Of a DNA stretch of 63,872 bases, positions 39,601 to 51,133 are shown in pieces (position 1 is the stretch's first letter; every line of letters begins with the position of its first letter). The notes beneath the pieces are model-generated. The model was given only the letters and a program-made list of their open reading frames with translations. It had not been told where the DNA came from and did no database searches. This DNA comes from Choristocarpus tenellus KU-1152 (lineage: Eukaryota > Phaeophyceae): NCBI GenBank assembly GCA_964200185.2, contig CAXNAD020000005.1:1-63872 (forward strand), given 5' to 3'. The translations under genes were made by a program, and so were the position numbers.

Positions 39601-41055
39601 ATGAATGGATACAACAACATAGGCAAACTACGTAGGGAAAAACCCACCTGGAGGATATTCTCTTCAGTCGTTCTTGACTCCTCTGAGTTTGAGACCACAA
39701 AGGAACAACCCATGTGAGAAATTCTTCTTGTCATGAGGTTGAGGGGCTCACGTCCATGGGGGGGGGGGGGATGTGGAGATCAGGTCTNNNNNNNNAAGAA
39801 AACACCCTTTGGAAAAATTTTTTTTTTATGGGGGTGAGGGGCTCCCCGTCCGGGGGGGGGGGGGGGGAATGTGGAGATCAGGTCTGACAGACACCTCCAG
39901 ATGCACATCTAAGGTTGACAGCTTTACCAAGGGTCTTTCCTGCTTTCCGAGTCCAAGGACACCTCCAGTGGGACATCTCTGGTCAAGAGCCCTGCCAACA
40001 GAATTTGTCTTGATTAACTGAGGCTCACCATTTATGGATTTTTCGTCCCCTGCTGTTGTCAGAATTTGCATGGATTGTTAATCCCACCTCTTTGTCAGAA
40101 TCATCATTGAATCTTCATTGAGTTAGGGTCAGAATCTCCATCGATTCTTTCTCTCTCAGATCCCCTTGAGTGACGATGGTCTCTTTTGGACCCTCTCAAA
40201 CGATTCTTGCTTTTTCGAGGTCTATCATGATTGACTCTCATTGGTTTAGGCAAGTTGCAAACTGTTCCAACTCAAGCCATCAGACTTGAGTTGAACCTGT
40301 TCTGTTTCCATTCTGATCAAACTTGTCCGTGCAGCTATGTGCACTGTCTTGAGTTGCCTTGACAATCCATCTCGGCTCATCTCACTCTCTCCTTCACCTT
40401 GATCTTGCTCCTGTCCATATCACCACTGTCCCATTAACAAGACCTCTTTCAGAGATTGGAACCATTCATACTTCCTCTTGCAGTAGTAACAACAGGAGCA
40501 CAATCGATTAACAGTTTCCACTTAGCCCAATACATAGTCCTTTTTCACAGCCTAGTGGATACTACTGACTGTAAAATATAAATAATAATACCACTGTACC
40601 TTGTACCCAACACATTGCCACTAATAATAATAGTAAAAATAGTAGCACCTCGCATTTTGAAGTGAACAAACGGGTCTTGTATGGCAGTCTCCAATTTCAA
40701 ACCACAAGTACCATGTACATTGAGGCTAGATCCCCTAACCAAAGTACAGTTGAGAAAAAGTGCGCTCTTCACTTCATTCCCTCCATATTGCCTCCTTACA
40801 TGGTCCGTAGTCCTAACCATAGCCGAAAAATGCTATCAATACAAGAATTGATATTGATGTAATAGCGAGGAACAACCTCATGAAAAAATTGAAAATATCT
40901 CCGCATATCCATCGCAGTCTCCACAACCGGCAATAGTAAATTGTAATACTAGCATTGTAGTAACAACCTAGAGTTGTACCCACTCACCCGTAGAAAACGG
41001 CTTTCACTTGTGAGACCAACAAAAGACATGGAGGCATCTTGGCAACTTTGGTGGC
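36606..41055. other. 4.4-kb gene-poor region
   Basis: No exon of a recognisable family on either strand. Frames such as 38353-38538 (plus) and 40545-40820 (minus) lack conserved motifs and joinable neighbours. It holds a gap of eight N (39788-39795) with a probable false duplication, and G homopolymers. It is the convergent 3' region of the Nudix and amidase genes. Confidence 0.5.
39705..39886. repeat. Probable false duplication across an assembly gap
   Basis: 39705-39787 and 39796-39886 carry the same sequence with many small differences. Both have GAGGGGCTC, a CGTCC, a long G run and then ATGTGGAGATCAGGTCT. They are separated by eight N. The divergence is concentrated around homopolymers, as expected from poor reads on each side of a G tract rather than a real tandem repeat. 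Confidence 0.7.
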
Positions 41056-41327
41056 GAGTCAAAGTGTTGAAGAGGGTACGAGTTTTTGCCTGTTTGTCAG
41101 TTCGGGGCTTGACTTCCCACAATTTTTTTATGCCCTTTTTCGGGTTTCTGTGTGAATACAGTTACTCTAACCCTATAATGTATACAACAACGAAAGGTGT
41201 GTCCGGAGCAAAGATATTGACACTTGCTAACAAACATGATAGTCAAAATTGCATCAAAATCGCAAGATTGGATTTATTTTATGACCCCCGAATGAAGGTG
41301 ACCCTACCCTCTTAAATGATTTGGGTC
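41056..41327. mobile_element. Degenerate TIR element, family A, copy 6
   Basis: Left end GAGTCAAAGTGTTGAAGAGGG and right end complementary to GACCCAAATCATTTAAGAGGG. The interior (CTTGACTTCCCAC, TGTCCGGAGCAAAGATATTGA, AACAAACATGATAGTCAAAATTG) matches the copy at 61731-61989 in the same orientation. TGGC and TGGT flank it. It is more diverged than the other copies. It ends 272 bp before the stop codon of the convergently oriented amidase gene. Confidence 0.7.
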
Positions 41328-41599
41328 TGGTGCAGCCGAGAACAGCACACATAAGTTAGACCCAACAGAAAAATACGCTGTAGAGATGGTTACGATCAAT
41401 ACTGGGGTGAACCGTCTTTCTTGATACATTTCCCTTAGTTTTAAGAGGTCTACACAATATGAATTCCAAAAAAGGCCGTGGAAATCATCCGTGTCATCAC
41501 AACACCAAAAAGGTCGAGAACGCACTTAAGAATATGAGCACTTCAGGGATATGATCTATGTATCACCTAATAAGTGATGTACCACCTCTTTAGGTGCAA

Positions 41600-44500
41600 C
41601 TATGGTCTCCCTCCATCCAGCGATAGAATAGACTGGTACAGATCTGGTCGACGGTCCCGAAACAATCCCCAGCTTGCTCGTTGCAGACGAAGTGCGTCCA
41701 GGTCAAACTCATGAAGCACCATCTCACAGATAGGATCCACCTCACAACGAGTATAAGTAGAGCCCGTGCTTGTATCACCGCACTGCTCTACAATGGCCCC
41801 AGTTTGATCTGAGATAAATGACCTACCATAGAAGGTAATTTCGGATTTATCAAACACCTCTCGACCAATCCGGTTCGATGCCACCACCGGAACTAGATTG
41901 GCCTGTACAAGACGTTTGGAGGTGTAACAGGTTTGGGAAATTGCGGATGCAGAAAGATGGACAATAAACGGGCATTCATGTATGTATAGGGGGATGTCAG
42001 AAAAGACTTACCGAGCACCTCTCAAATTGAAGTTTACCTCCATTCTCAGTTGTGCCTTGTAACTCTCAAGTGCCTATTGTACCCTGAGAAATGCTCAAGG
42101 TTAGACATTCCACGAGGAACATTCTGTGTGAAGAGATAAAAAAAATTAAATGGAAACATTGCTATGCTGTGGAAGAAGGAAGGGGAACAGAACCCTAGTT
42201 GTCCTGTCTTGGAACGTGTCACTTTTGTTTTTGAATGCTCCATTCCTCATTAAGAAAACGTTCCTGGCTGAATTTCAGTGCAAAAGAGACAAAATTGTGA
42301 TTGTTGGTTGTAGTGGTTGTGCAGACAGGGAAATGGTGGCAGAAAAATTGTACCAAGCAAAAAAACATGGAGCCAAAGTATCTTAGAGGGTAGAGTCGCA
42401 TTCCATTTGGGGTCCAAAATCCAATGTTGCAATTTTGATGTAACTTTGGCGATCACGTTTGTTAGGAAGTATCAATATTCTTGTTCCGGACACGCATTTC
42501 CATAACGTATACATTTTACCTACTCCGAAACAATTTGGAGTAGGAAAATGTCATAGAAGAGACCATGGAAAGCCAAGCCCCAAATGGACAAAGGGGAAAA
42601 TCGTACCCTCTAAGATACTTTCACTCATGCCTCTAGGATAACAAGACAGAGGAAGCAGTTGCCCTTCCCCTCCACAGCACTATCAATAATAACATGCAGA
42701 CCAACAGATTGAAGTGCAAGCTCAAACCATGTCCTACTAGAAAGGAGTTAGACACATCAACGCCTGGCAATATCAGTGATTCTCAACCAAAAACAGATCG
42801 AAGCAGGTGAGAGGATATTAGGTGAGTGCCCAAGCTGTTGTACTATAAAGCACTTCCCCAGTAACCAAATGACATGTGCATAGGCTTGTTACTCATACCT
42901 TGTTCAAAACCTTGACCACATGGGATACACAAAGAGTACATTAGCGTGCAACTTCTAAACAGCGAAATAAACTGAGGCGGAATTTGGCCAGTCAGTCCAA
43001 TATCACTATGACACGATCTATTGACAGTATTTAAGGTATACCTTACAAAACTAGCAAAAAAATGTGAAAGAGAGGTTGTTGCAATCACCTCGTGTAAAAT
43101 GATTCCTGTGTGATAACCTTCAGTAGAGCTGAGGTCTTGATTTCAAGTAAAAAAAAACATTACTGCCATCATTCTGTAGATCAACCCTATTGAAGCGAGA
43201 CGATCAATCCATCTTAAAAAAAAAAAAAGTACACTAAATCCAAGAGCTTTGAAGAGGACCGCATGCAACACCTGCATGCAGTGTGCACAACAGGACTATC
43301 AATCTTTCGACCGTGTCGGGCCATATCAGACTGGTTTTTTGGGGGGGGACGGCAGAAGACCACTACTACGAGGATAAGGGCCATATGAGCTTATGAGCAA
43401 GAACAACTTTGGTGACTGGGTCCCGTTGTGGTTGCAGAGCGGATGCTGCCAGGACCCCATGACATGCTTGTTGAAATTATTTCACAGTGAACATACCTTT
43501 TAAAAAAGCTTAGATCGTGGACTTTCAATTACATCTCTTTACTTTTGGGCGCAACAAAATATTTTGTACCCCTAACCCTAAACTCATGATATCGATCAAA
43601 TTTTCATACAATTAGAGCTCAAAATGAAGGGGGGTCGATGGATGATAAGTTGTGCAAATTTGAATTGCCTGCAATACTAACACCGGATTTTGGGAGACCG
43701 CAGTCTAAGCTTTGATTTGATTTATCAATCATGTCGTCACCCATGCTACTTCTTAACAACAAAAATTAAGCACTGAATTTGGAACGGAGTGACGGCAAGC
43801 ACCTTGCCCTCATAGTGTCCCATCAACCCTTCATTTGCAGAGAGCAGAATCCCGGATTTAGTCTTCGGTCTACCCCAAAACCCCAAGACGACTGAACATA
43901 TTTCCTTGGTCTGGTGAGTACAGATTTATACATATACGCACGAATTTACAGAGGTAGATATGCGCAGCTACTCCACGGAAACAAGGACACCATATTCTGT
44001 ATGATCTCACCGCACTGTGACCCTGCATTACTCTCTGCCAATGAGCTCTGGAGTCCAGATTTTTATCCTGGGGCTCAGATCCAATAGCAGTTGGATAGAA
44101 GAGCAACTTTGGTGTATTGAAGGGAGCAGTTGAAGACAGAGGAAAGAGAGACTAGCGAAGTGAGGATTTTCAATAACGTGTAAGTAAAATGATCATTGCA
44201 AGCATTCATTCCATCCAAGGGTTGGATACTTGTTTCACGTCCTACATAGTACAATGTGCTGCGCAGGGCAATGGTCTTCTACATTCAGTAACACTATTGT
44301 ACAGTTGCTGAGGTTCACAAAAAAAAAAGTCGAGTTGGTATGAGAACACTTGAACTCAAAGCAAGCACAACAATGCCTCGACAAGATAATTTCTTACCGT
44401 AATGAGGAACCCCGCAGAATGTACCATTAAATAGCTCAAGTATTTTTTTGTTCTCTCTGCATTAGTTTGGCTACATCATACAGTTTCAGGAGACCTTGAT

Positions 44501-45394
44501 AACGTTCATTCCTGGTGGAGGCTCCTGGTCATACCTCTGCTCCCTTCAGAGCCATGGTACGAGCTGCCTCGGGGAACCACTGGTCCCAGCATATGCCGAC
44601 ACCGATCGTACCAAAGCTTGTGTTCCACACCCTGAATCCCGTGTCACCTGGACTGAAGTAAAATTTTTCCTGACACGAACGGTGAGGATGGGATTCGGTA
44701 ATACAGCTCCGTTTGGTTGCAGACCCGCACATGATTAGTTTCATCCAGGGCGATCCACCATCTAAATTCGGATGTATTCGTCTTTAAGGCGAGGTAAATA
44801 GAAACCTATCGAGCCAGAACACACAGTGTGATCGTGAACGACAAAGGCGACCTATGGACGAATGTGTATGCCAACCCTGGGAGGAAAATTCCACTCGCCT
44901 GGTAGCCAGGGCCATCTGGTATATGACTCTTCCGGTACTTCCCCAAGTTGGTCCCGTCCGAGTCAAATACAACCACTGAGTTGAAGTAAGCGTTGTTGCA
45001 CCGTTCAAAAAAGCTTATTGGGAGCACCTGTCGAGCGCAGGTGTACAAGACAAGATGTAGAGTCTACCTGGCCCTCTGCCTGTACGTCTGAAAAGTGCAC
45101 AAGATGAACTAGTTGATTCTGGTTATCCTGGCGCATGTTTCTCACCACTCCTAACTCTTTCGCCAGGTCTTGAAATGAACTCAGCATAGGGCTTTCATTC
45201 TCACACTCAGCCCACAAAAAGTACTTCTCGTCCTGTTCTTGACAAAAGTACTTGGTTGCAAAAAGCTCCTGGAGAAGTATGATATTGGCGCCGTCGCCGG
45301 CAGCACGACGGACTAATGCCTCGGCTGCGGCAATGTTTGCATCTCTTTCTTGTCCACATTGCACCTGGGTCGCGGCCACAACTACTTTTCTCAT
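41600..45394 (-). CDS. CPA: N-carbamoylputrescine amidase (nitrilase superfamily), 5 exons
   Basis: Hydrolyses N-carbamoylputrescine to putrescine, CO2 and ammonia, the last step of the arginine-agmatine route to polyamines; cytosolic in plants. Exons: 45146-45394, 44899-45027, 44535-44669, 44011-44106, 41600-41902 give 303 residues, close to the 290-330 of plant and bacterial forms. Seen: catalytic Glu43 in LLQELF, Lys116 in YRKSHIPDGPGYQ and Cys153 in GVGICWDQWFPEAAR. Family-specific stretches include YPTAIGSEPQD, HWQRVMQGH, ASNRIGRE, FYGRSFISD and RASWGLFRDRRPDLY. Intron 2 begins GCGAGT, a GC-AG intron required by phase. Intron 4 (41903-44010) carries a family A element. Close alternatives are other carbon-nitrogen hydrolases, but the family-specific stretches favour this one. 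Confidence 0.95.
42369..42626. mobile_element. TIR element, family A, copy 2, in amidase intron 4
   Basis: 258 bp with ends GAGCCAAAGTATCTTAGAGGG and CCCTCTAAGATACTTTCACTC, flanked by a perfect 3-bp duplication ATG (42366-42368 and 42627-42629). A central hairpin pairs TTTTACCTACTCC with GGAGTAGGAAAA (about 42507-42548). No coding sequence. Confidence 0.88.
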
Positions 45395-46466
45395 GTTGAA
45401 CACTACACTAAAAATTGAAGACCTACTTAAACTAAAAATCAATGGACAATGTCGAGTTGTGAATTATTAGTTAAATAGTGTGAACCAAGATTTGTGATTT
45501 ACAATTACAATCGTTTCACCTCTCGCTAGTTTAATATCACGATCCTTTTCGGGATCATTTTACATGACTGTCTTTGCAAAGTCAGAAGAGAATAGTATGG
45601 GTAATGAATAAGGGTTTTGACACAAAGAAAACATTTTGAGGATTGGAAAGGTACGTCTTTGCCTTAATATCTTGAGGTAAACCATAAATGGGACAATGAA
45701 AATATGTGGATGGTGGTGATGAAGATAATTGAGAGAGACGGAGATGATGGGAATCCTCAACAACACCTAACAAAAAATCACCGAACACACAGCATTTAAT
45801 TATAGCAGTATGTTGTTCAATAGTCGGTTTGTAGTTAGAAACTAAAAATACAACGTCCTGGTTACGATTGTTCACTACCATGAAATGTGTTCAACATTAT
45901 TGGTGGATGTATAGATAATGACATATGTATAGATATTATTTTCCCCTTTCACAGATTGGAATATTGTTAAGGAAAACCAAAACCAAAACTATATTAGAAG
46001 TTGTCCCTGTGACAATAGGTCCAAATAATCTTTACACTATCTAATTTGATAATTAACAAAATTAAGTACTTTATCAATCATAATGTACCTACACCTCCAA
46101 TAAAAGTTATTAAGTTGATAGTTTGCGATTCAATCCTCATATCCCGCGAGATCGATCTAACATTTTGTATGCGCGCCCAAAATCTGACGAATCGCACAAA
46201 ATTAAGTGGTTAGCGGTTCGCACAACTCTATCAAGGCTTCCACATCGCAAACAAATTTAAGTGGGGGTCTGCATCGTTGAGGGCAGCCCAGAGCAGAAAG
46301 ACAATTTTACGACTTCTCACGCCTCAAGTTCCCGTCATCAGTTGTTGTGCAGCCCGAGGCATACAACCTGAGATAGGATCTCTTGGCTGGTTGGGTTAGT
46401 TGTTGGTGCCTATTTCAGTTGGACTGGCTTTTCCATTCAGTGTCGTGATATCCAAACGTGAAGTCA
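45395..46466. promoter_or_regulatory. Divergent region between amidase and unknown gene
   Basis: 1072 bp between divergent start codons. AT-rich in its first half and more balanced near 46250-46400. I see no exon and no clear TATA box. Untranslated first exons could be hidden here. Confidence 0.45.
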
Positions 46467-49400
46467 ATGACCCATCAGCTCGGTGCACCCTTGGGAGGCA
46501 CGCATCACTTTGACGATGATGTGGACGATGACGACATGGATGGCATGGGTAAGGGACGGTCCTCATGTCCCCGAATCCATCCTTGGTGTTCTACAGATGG
46601 GTGTACAGAGCGTCCTCTGAGACAGTTCACAGCTCCTCTATCGAAGGAGGTGCGATCTAGCCAAGATTCATTGAGTTGCGATCTTTGAACCAAATGATAC
46701 AACACGATTGCTACTAGGGTATACCGCGTACGGTGTAGGCATTAAGAACCTGGAATGTATCCCAACAATGCGTTCGTTCGTTACCTTGCACCACGATGGC
46801 TTAGGGTTCACCAAGATGAGCAAGTTTCATGCTTTTGCTCAACTCTACAGCTGTGCATCTGGTACCAACCAATAGTTCGCTCAAAGATTTTACTTGCGAT
46901 TCATCTAATCTAGGTGTAGATGCGATACAAGTCTCCTTTCTCTACCCAATGAAGTCCTTAGTTTTCTTGTCGGAGGCAATTGCCACAAACTGACATGTAT
47001 CTTATTCTCGCAGATTTCCGTCAAACCCCCTGCAGCAGTCCCATCATTGCTATGTTCCCACTCAACCATTTTCCTTGCGTGCTGGCCTTGCTGCTGATCT
47101 ATTTCCAGATTGTGTTTATGTGCAAGACGCACTTTATGGGTGTCCCAGCACAGACTCGTGATGGGTGGAAACAGTATCGGGGTCAGCGAATGTTCCCCGA
47201 GTCCAAAGTGGCAGTAGAATGCAGACCTGGGCCTGGCCGGGTCCTGACCAACACTGGCGAACCCAAGTACACTTGTCCCGATGAGGAGAAGGGAAAAGTT
47301 CACGGCAAGAACCTAATGTGGCCTGGGAAAATATATCACGTGCTCTACCAGGTATGCGAACTTGATACAGCAAACGATGAATATAATTTCGTATTATGGA
47401 AGATTTTAAAGAAAGACAGTCATCTATTGTGCACTAACGAGGCATGTGGTACCACTTGAGGTTGAGTAGGCCCCTCTGAATTATGTGCTTGTTTCAAGTT
47501 AGTTTAACTCTTCCAGTTTTTTGATAGCGGGTTCCTGATGATACGATACGTGTATAAAACATTTTTTCGATAAAATGTTACCATACATTTTTTTTTCCTA
47601 ATGAGAGTTGGGCTACTTCCTTTTGTGTATGATGGGATCACTCACAAGGTGAAGGATTGTTCTGGTGTATTCATTGCTAAGGAAGCTGAAGCAAAACCTC
47701 TATGTAATGTTTGCATATGTTTTGTCTCTGGCGTCTTGCAAAGAAAAATAACTACTCAGACTCTCAAAGCATATGATCCACTAGTCAACCTTCAACCAGC
47801 TAATTGTCCTGGAAATTGAGACGTGCTGATACAAAAGAGCAAGATCAAGGTGATGCTGTGATCATAGTAGAATGGGATGGTGAACAGATGCACCACCTTC
47901 ATTTGGAATGGTTCAATCCTAGTTGTTGCCATGCATCAACCAATATTTGTGCAAAGTGCATTGTACCCAAAGCCCTTAACAACTAGCATATTCTTGTTTA
48001 CCTGCGCTGTTGTAGGTGTGGAACAACTACGTAGAGTCAAAGAGGCAATCCACAGGGGACTCCCACATGACCTCCACTGAGAGAGCAGAGCTAGTCCCTG
48101 AGGCTGCACGTGTACTTCGGGAACAGGGACACATAGCAATGGCAGAGGTCTTGGAGGGGACGTCAGAGGGTGCCCGTAAGGTGAAAGACTTTGTGATGGG
48201 GAATGGACATAGTAATCCATGAATCACCCACTCAAGAAGTGTCGTGTGGACTCCTCGGGGGGAGGTGGGGAGGGGGGAGGGTTAGTCTATAATGTAATCC
48301 AAATTAGTAAGTTGTGTGTAAGCTCTAATCCAAGCTTTCCATTTCTTTCTTTGTAAGTGAAGTATGTTCTGTGTGCGGTGTGGTATGTCTGGGTACTTGT
48401 ATAGAGGCAAAGTCTGACTCTTCATTGGCATTGAACACCTTTGAGGGCATGCTTTATCTTTTGGGCGGCTATTTTTTAAGGTGATCCACAGGCAATGACA
48501 ACATTCTATTGACTTGATTTGATTGATCTTCTATTGCTTTTTGACCCTATGCAACCTCATATTTGTTCAAGTTAGTGTTTAGTGGGACTCTCTTGTTCAG
48601 GTTTCCTTTTTCAATATGATACCACTTTGATGACTGCTGAAATGTTGGGCATTGCCCTTGGGCTAATGCCCCTTCAACTCCCACCTGCACTATCCTCGTG
48701 CGACTTTATTCCTGAATTTTACAAGGTGGTTCATAATAGGATGGTGAGCAAGTACCTCAAGCCAAGGTGAGTTTATTTTAATGTGTAGACAGAAACCCTT
48801 GAGTGCAGTTTTTGTTGTGGCTATTTGTACTATCTTACAATATTCTATGTAGGACTGAGTGGCCTGTTTCACACCTTGCCGGCATCTCTTTTGAATTATT
48901 CTAGTAATAATGTAGCTGATACAAATGTTACAAACGGATGTTCATGGTTGTTTGGTTGATTTGTGCTGAAAACATAGGGAAACTTTCATAGCAAAACTGC
49001 GTCAAATGGGCCTTGAAGCGGGAGATGTCCTTGATTGGGAGGCAGCACTAGATGCTGCTCAGACACACTTGGACCACATGCCTGTGAAGGAGATTCCTGA
49101 GGTTGTGGGCGGGGAAGGTTCCAGTGCACCCAATGGTGTTAGTCGCAAGGGTAAGATTCCGCGCAAGCGCCGTCTTTCTGACATGATGCTAGACACACCA
49201 GAGGGCAAGCGTGCACGTGCCTTGGAGGCCATGGTGGCTGCTGCAGAGCGGGCCAACCTCTTGCAAAAAGGAGTTGCAGAAGCTGAAAATGAGCATCTCC
49301 GAAGGATGGAGCTGGCTGATGCAGAGGTGAGAGAAAAAAATTAGATAAGGTCGGCTGCTGTATGTTGTGCAGAATGGTGATGGAGTGATCTAACACTTTG

Positions 49401-50571
49401 TTTGTGGTTGTTAGGCGTCGGACTGATTAATTAGTTCACTATACTTTAGTTTGAAAATCTTTATTGCTATGTTGAAATATGGATTTGTTGCCTTGATCTG
49501 AAATATTTGGTGTATCTATTATGTGTGTTGGTGGTCTATTGTTGTGCTTTCGAAGTTGATAGATTTTACCCGAATCCTGCCTTTCAAATCTCCAAGTATG
49601 AATGGGCAATAGTTTTGATTAAATAATTCACTGGCATCATCCTGTTTTCAAATAGACATTTGGTTTGAATTTTAAATCTCAATGTGGAGAAGCTTCTGTA
49701 TACAGTCATTTGCTCCTTGATCTCATCTCAGCATACACTGGAACAGGTCAAGTGACAATTTTCACATCGATGTATGACTGTACACAAGCAATAGGCTCTA
49801 GAATTTCACTTTTATGTGTAGAGCCGGGCTGATGAAGTGCACAATAGATGTTCTAAGTCAAATTTGTGTAAATATTGAACCAATATGAGCGGATGCAATA
49901 TTGTTGTGTTTACAGGCACTCCAAATGATTCTAACCCTAAGAAAACAAAATATCATTTCTCACCCCAGAGTTGTGGACAGTGGTCCTCTTTACCACTCAT
50001 GCTACATGAAACTCGACACCAATCACATGTCAATACATGTTCAGGATAGTTACAAAGAGTTCTTCCATTGGTCCAGCTTGTCCTTTCTGCCACTGTTCTA
50101 AACACTCTTTTGACATTTAGAGTTAGCATCCGTACAGATAACTGAACTTCAGCTCATTCTGGTCTGAACGCAAACAAATGTTTTCTGTCAGAAGGGACAG
50201 ACCCTACATGATTATTATGCAATGGTCCAAGTACTACTGGTTTTACACTCACGGTGCTCAACAGCAAAAATCGATACACTCCTCCTAAGTAAATTTAGCT
50301 CAAAACACTAGGTGTTGGAGCTGACTTAACCCACAAAATGCTTTCCTGTTTTGTTCAGCGCTTAAATATGGAGAAGGAGGAGCATGCTCTTCGTATTGCC
50401 ATTGGCAACTCTGCTCTGGCACTACTCAACAAGATGGCAAACCAGAGTAATCTCACACAGAGCAATGTTACAGAGAGTGACATCGTGCAGGGCAGTCTCA
50501 GTCAAAGCAATGTTGTACAGGCTAGTATCAATCACGTTAATGCCAACCAAGACAATGCTAATCAGGCATGA
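46467..50571 (+). CDS. Unrecognised protein: membrane segment, basic region, C-terminal pentapeptide repeats (6 exons)
   Basis: No known family. Exons: 46467-46548, 47014-47351, 48016-48175, 48601-48766, 48978-49326, 50359-50571, all phase-consistent, give 435 residues. Seen in order: acidic patch (residues ~15-27); a strongly hydrophobic stretch FPCVLALLLIYFQIVF (~47-62), a candidate membrane segment; a Pro/Gly-rich part with several Cys; TERAELVPEAARVLREQG helix (~160-178); a basic RKGKIPRKRR (305-314) like a nuclear signal; an Ala/Glu-rich coiled-coil-like helix (~325-390). Last come eight five-residue repeats of the S-N-L-x-Q type (395-434). Exon 3 has two readings: splicing at C|GTAAGG (48175) continues the protein, while reading through ends at 48222 with 208 residues. 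Membrane and nuclear signals together are odd, so the gene could be two models. Function unknown. Confidence 0.6.
50446..50565 (+). repeat. Eight 15-bp units encoding pentapeptide repeats
   Basis: Eight consecutive 15-nt units encode SNLTQ, SNVTE, SDIVQ, GSLSQ, SNVVQ, ASINH, VNANQ and DNANQ. Position 2 is Asn/Asp/Ser and position 3 is aliphatic (Ala in the last two), the A(D/N)Lxx pattern of pentapeptide-repeat proteins. Four repeats form one turn of that beta-helix, so this is two turns. The DNA units are alike (AGCAATGTTACAGAG, AGCAATGTTGTACAG), so recent internal duplication is possible. Confidence 0.75.
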
Positions 50572-51133
50572 TTGTCCTTGAGAAGGAAGGGCTTGTCCCA
50601 TGCGACAAAAGATGTACATATTGTGGTACTGTTGATTAAATTGTGTTTGATTATAAGAAGAGTAGCTGGCAGTAATTAGAGGTTTGGAAGTTCTTGACAT
50701 CACAGTACAACAGTTTACCAGTCCTATCACATTGTGTATATTACCTTAGGCCTACAAAATCTGGTTCACATAGATTTTAGGGCAATTGTTGAGTGATCAA
50801 GGGAAATATCTCCAAAATCCTTGTCTGCATTTTGTTCGAGTTCCTGTATGGTGCAAGCCCTGTATGAGGGGGGCTTGTGTAAGGTTGATTCTCTGCAAGT
50901 TACAGGAATACCTTTACAGTGGACAAGAATGAGCAAGCATACACTACGGCACTGCACATATCTTGATGCTCCATCAAAGTAGTGGAAACCTCTAATACAG
51001 TATCTGCTCTTCCCATGTATATGAGAAGGTTGGAGCGGTTTCACCGCAACTACTGATGGGCAAAATGAAATATGTGGGGAACAAAACACCTGTTTTGGAG
51101 ATAAACCTTGAAATCATTGGTCACCTAACTGCT
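50572..51133. other. Convergent intergenic spacer
   Basis: 562 bp between the 3' end of the unknown gene and the RhoGEF stop codon. No gene or repeat recognised; both 3' ends must be processed here. Confidence 0.5.

Noticed and set aside
43740-43795. GGAACGGAGTGACGG as another mariner-type TIR
   Set aside because: Match too short and no partner end or TA duplication.
47601-47819. Plus-strand 72-codon frame as an extra exon of the unknown gene
   Set aside because: Joining 47351 to 48016 is already in phase; this frame has no acceptor-donor pair that keeps phase.
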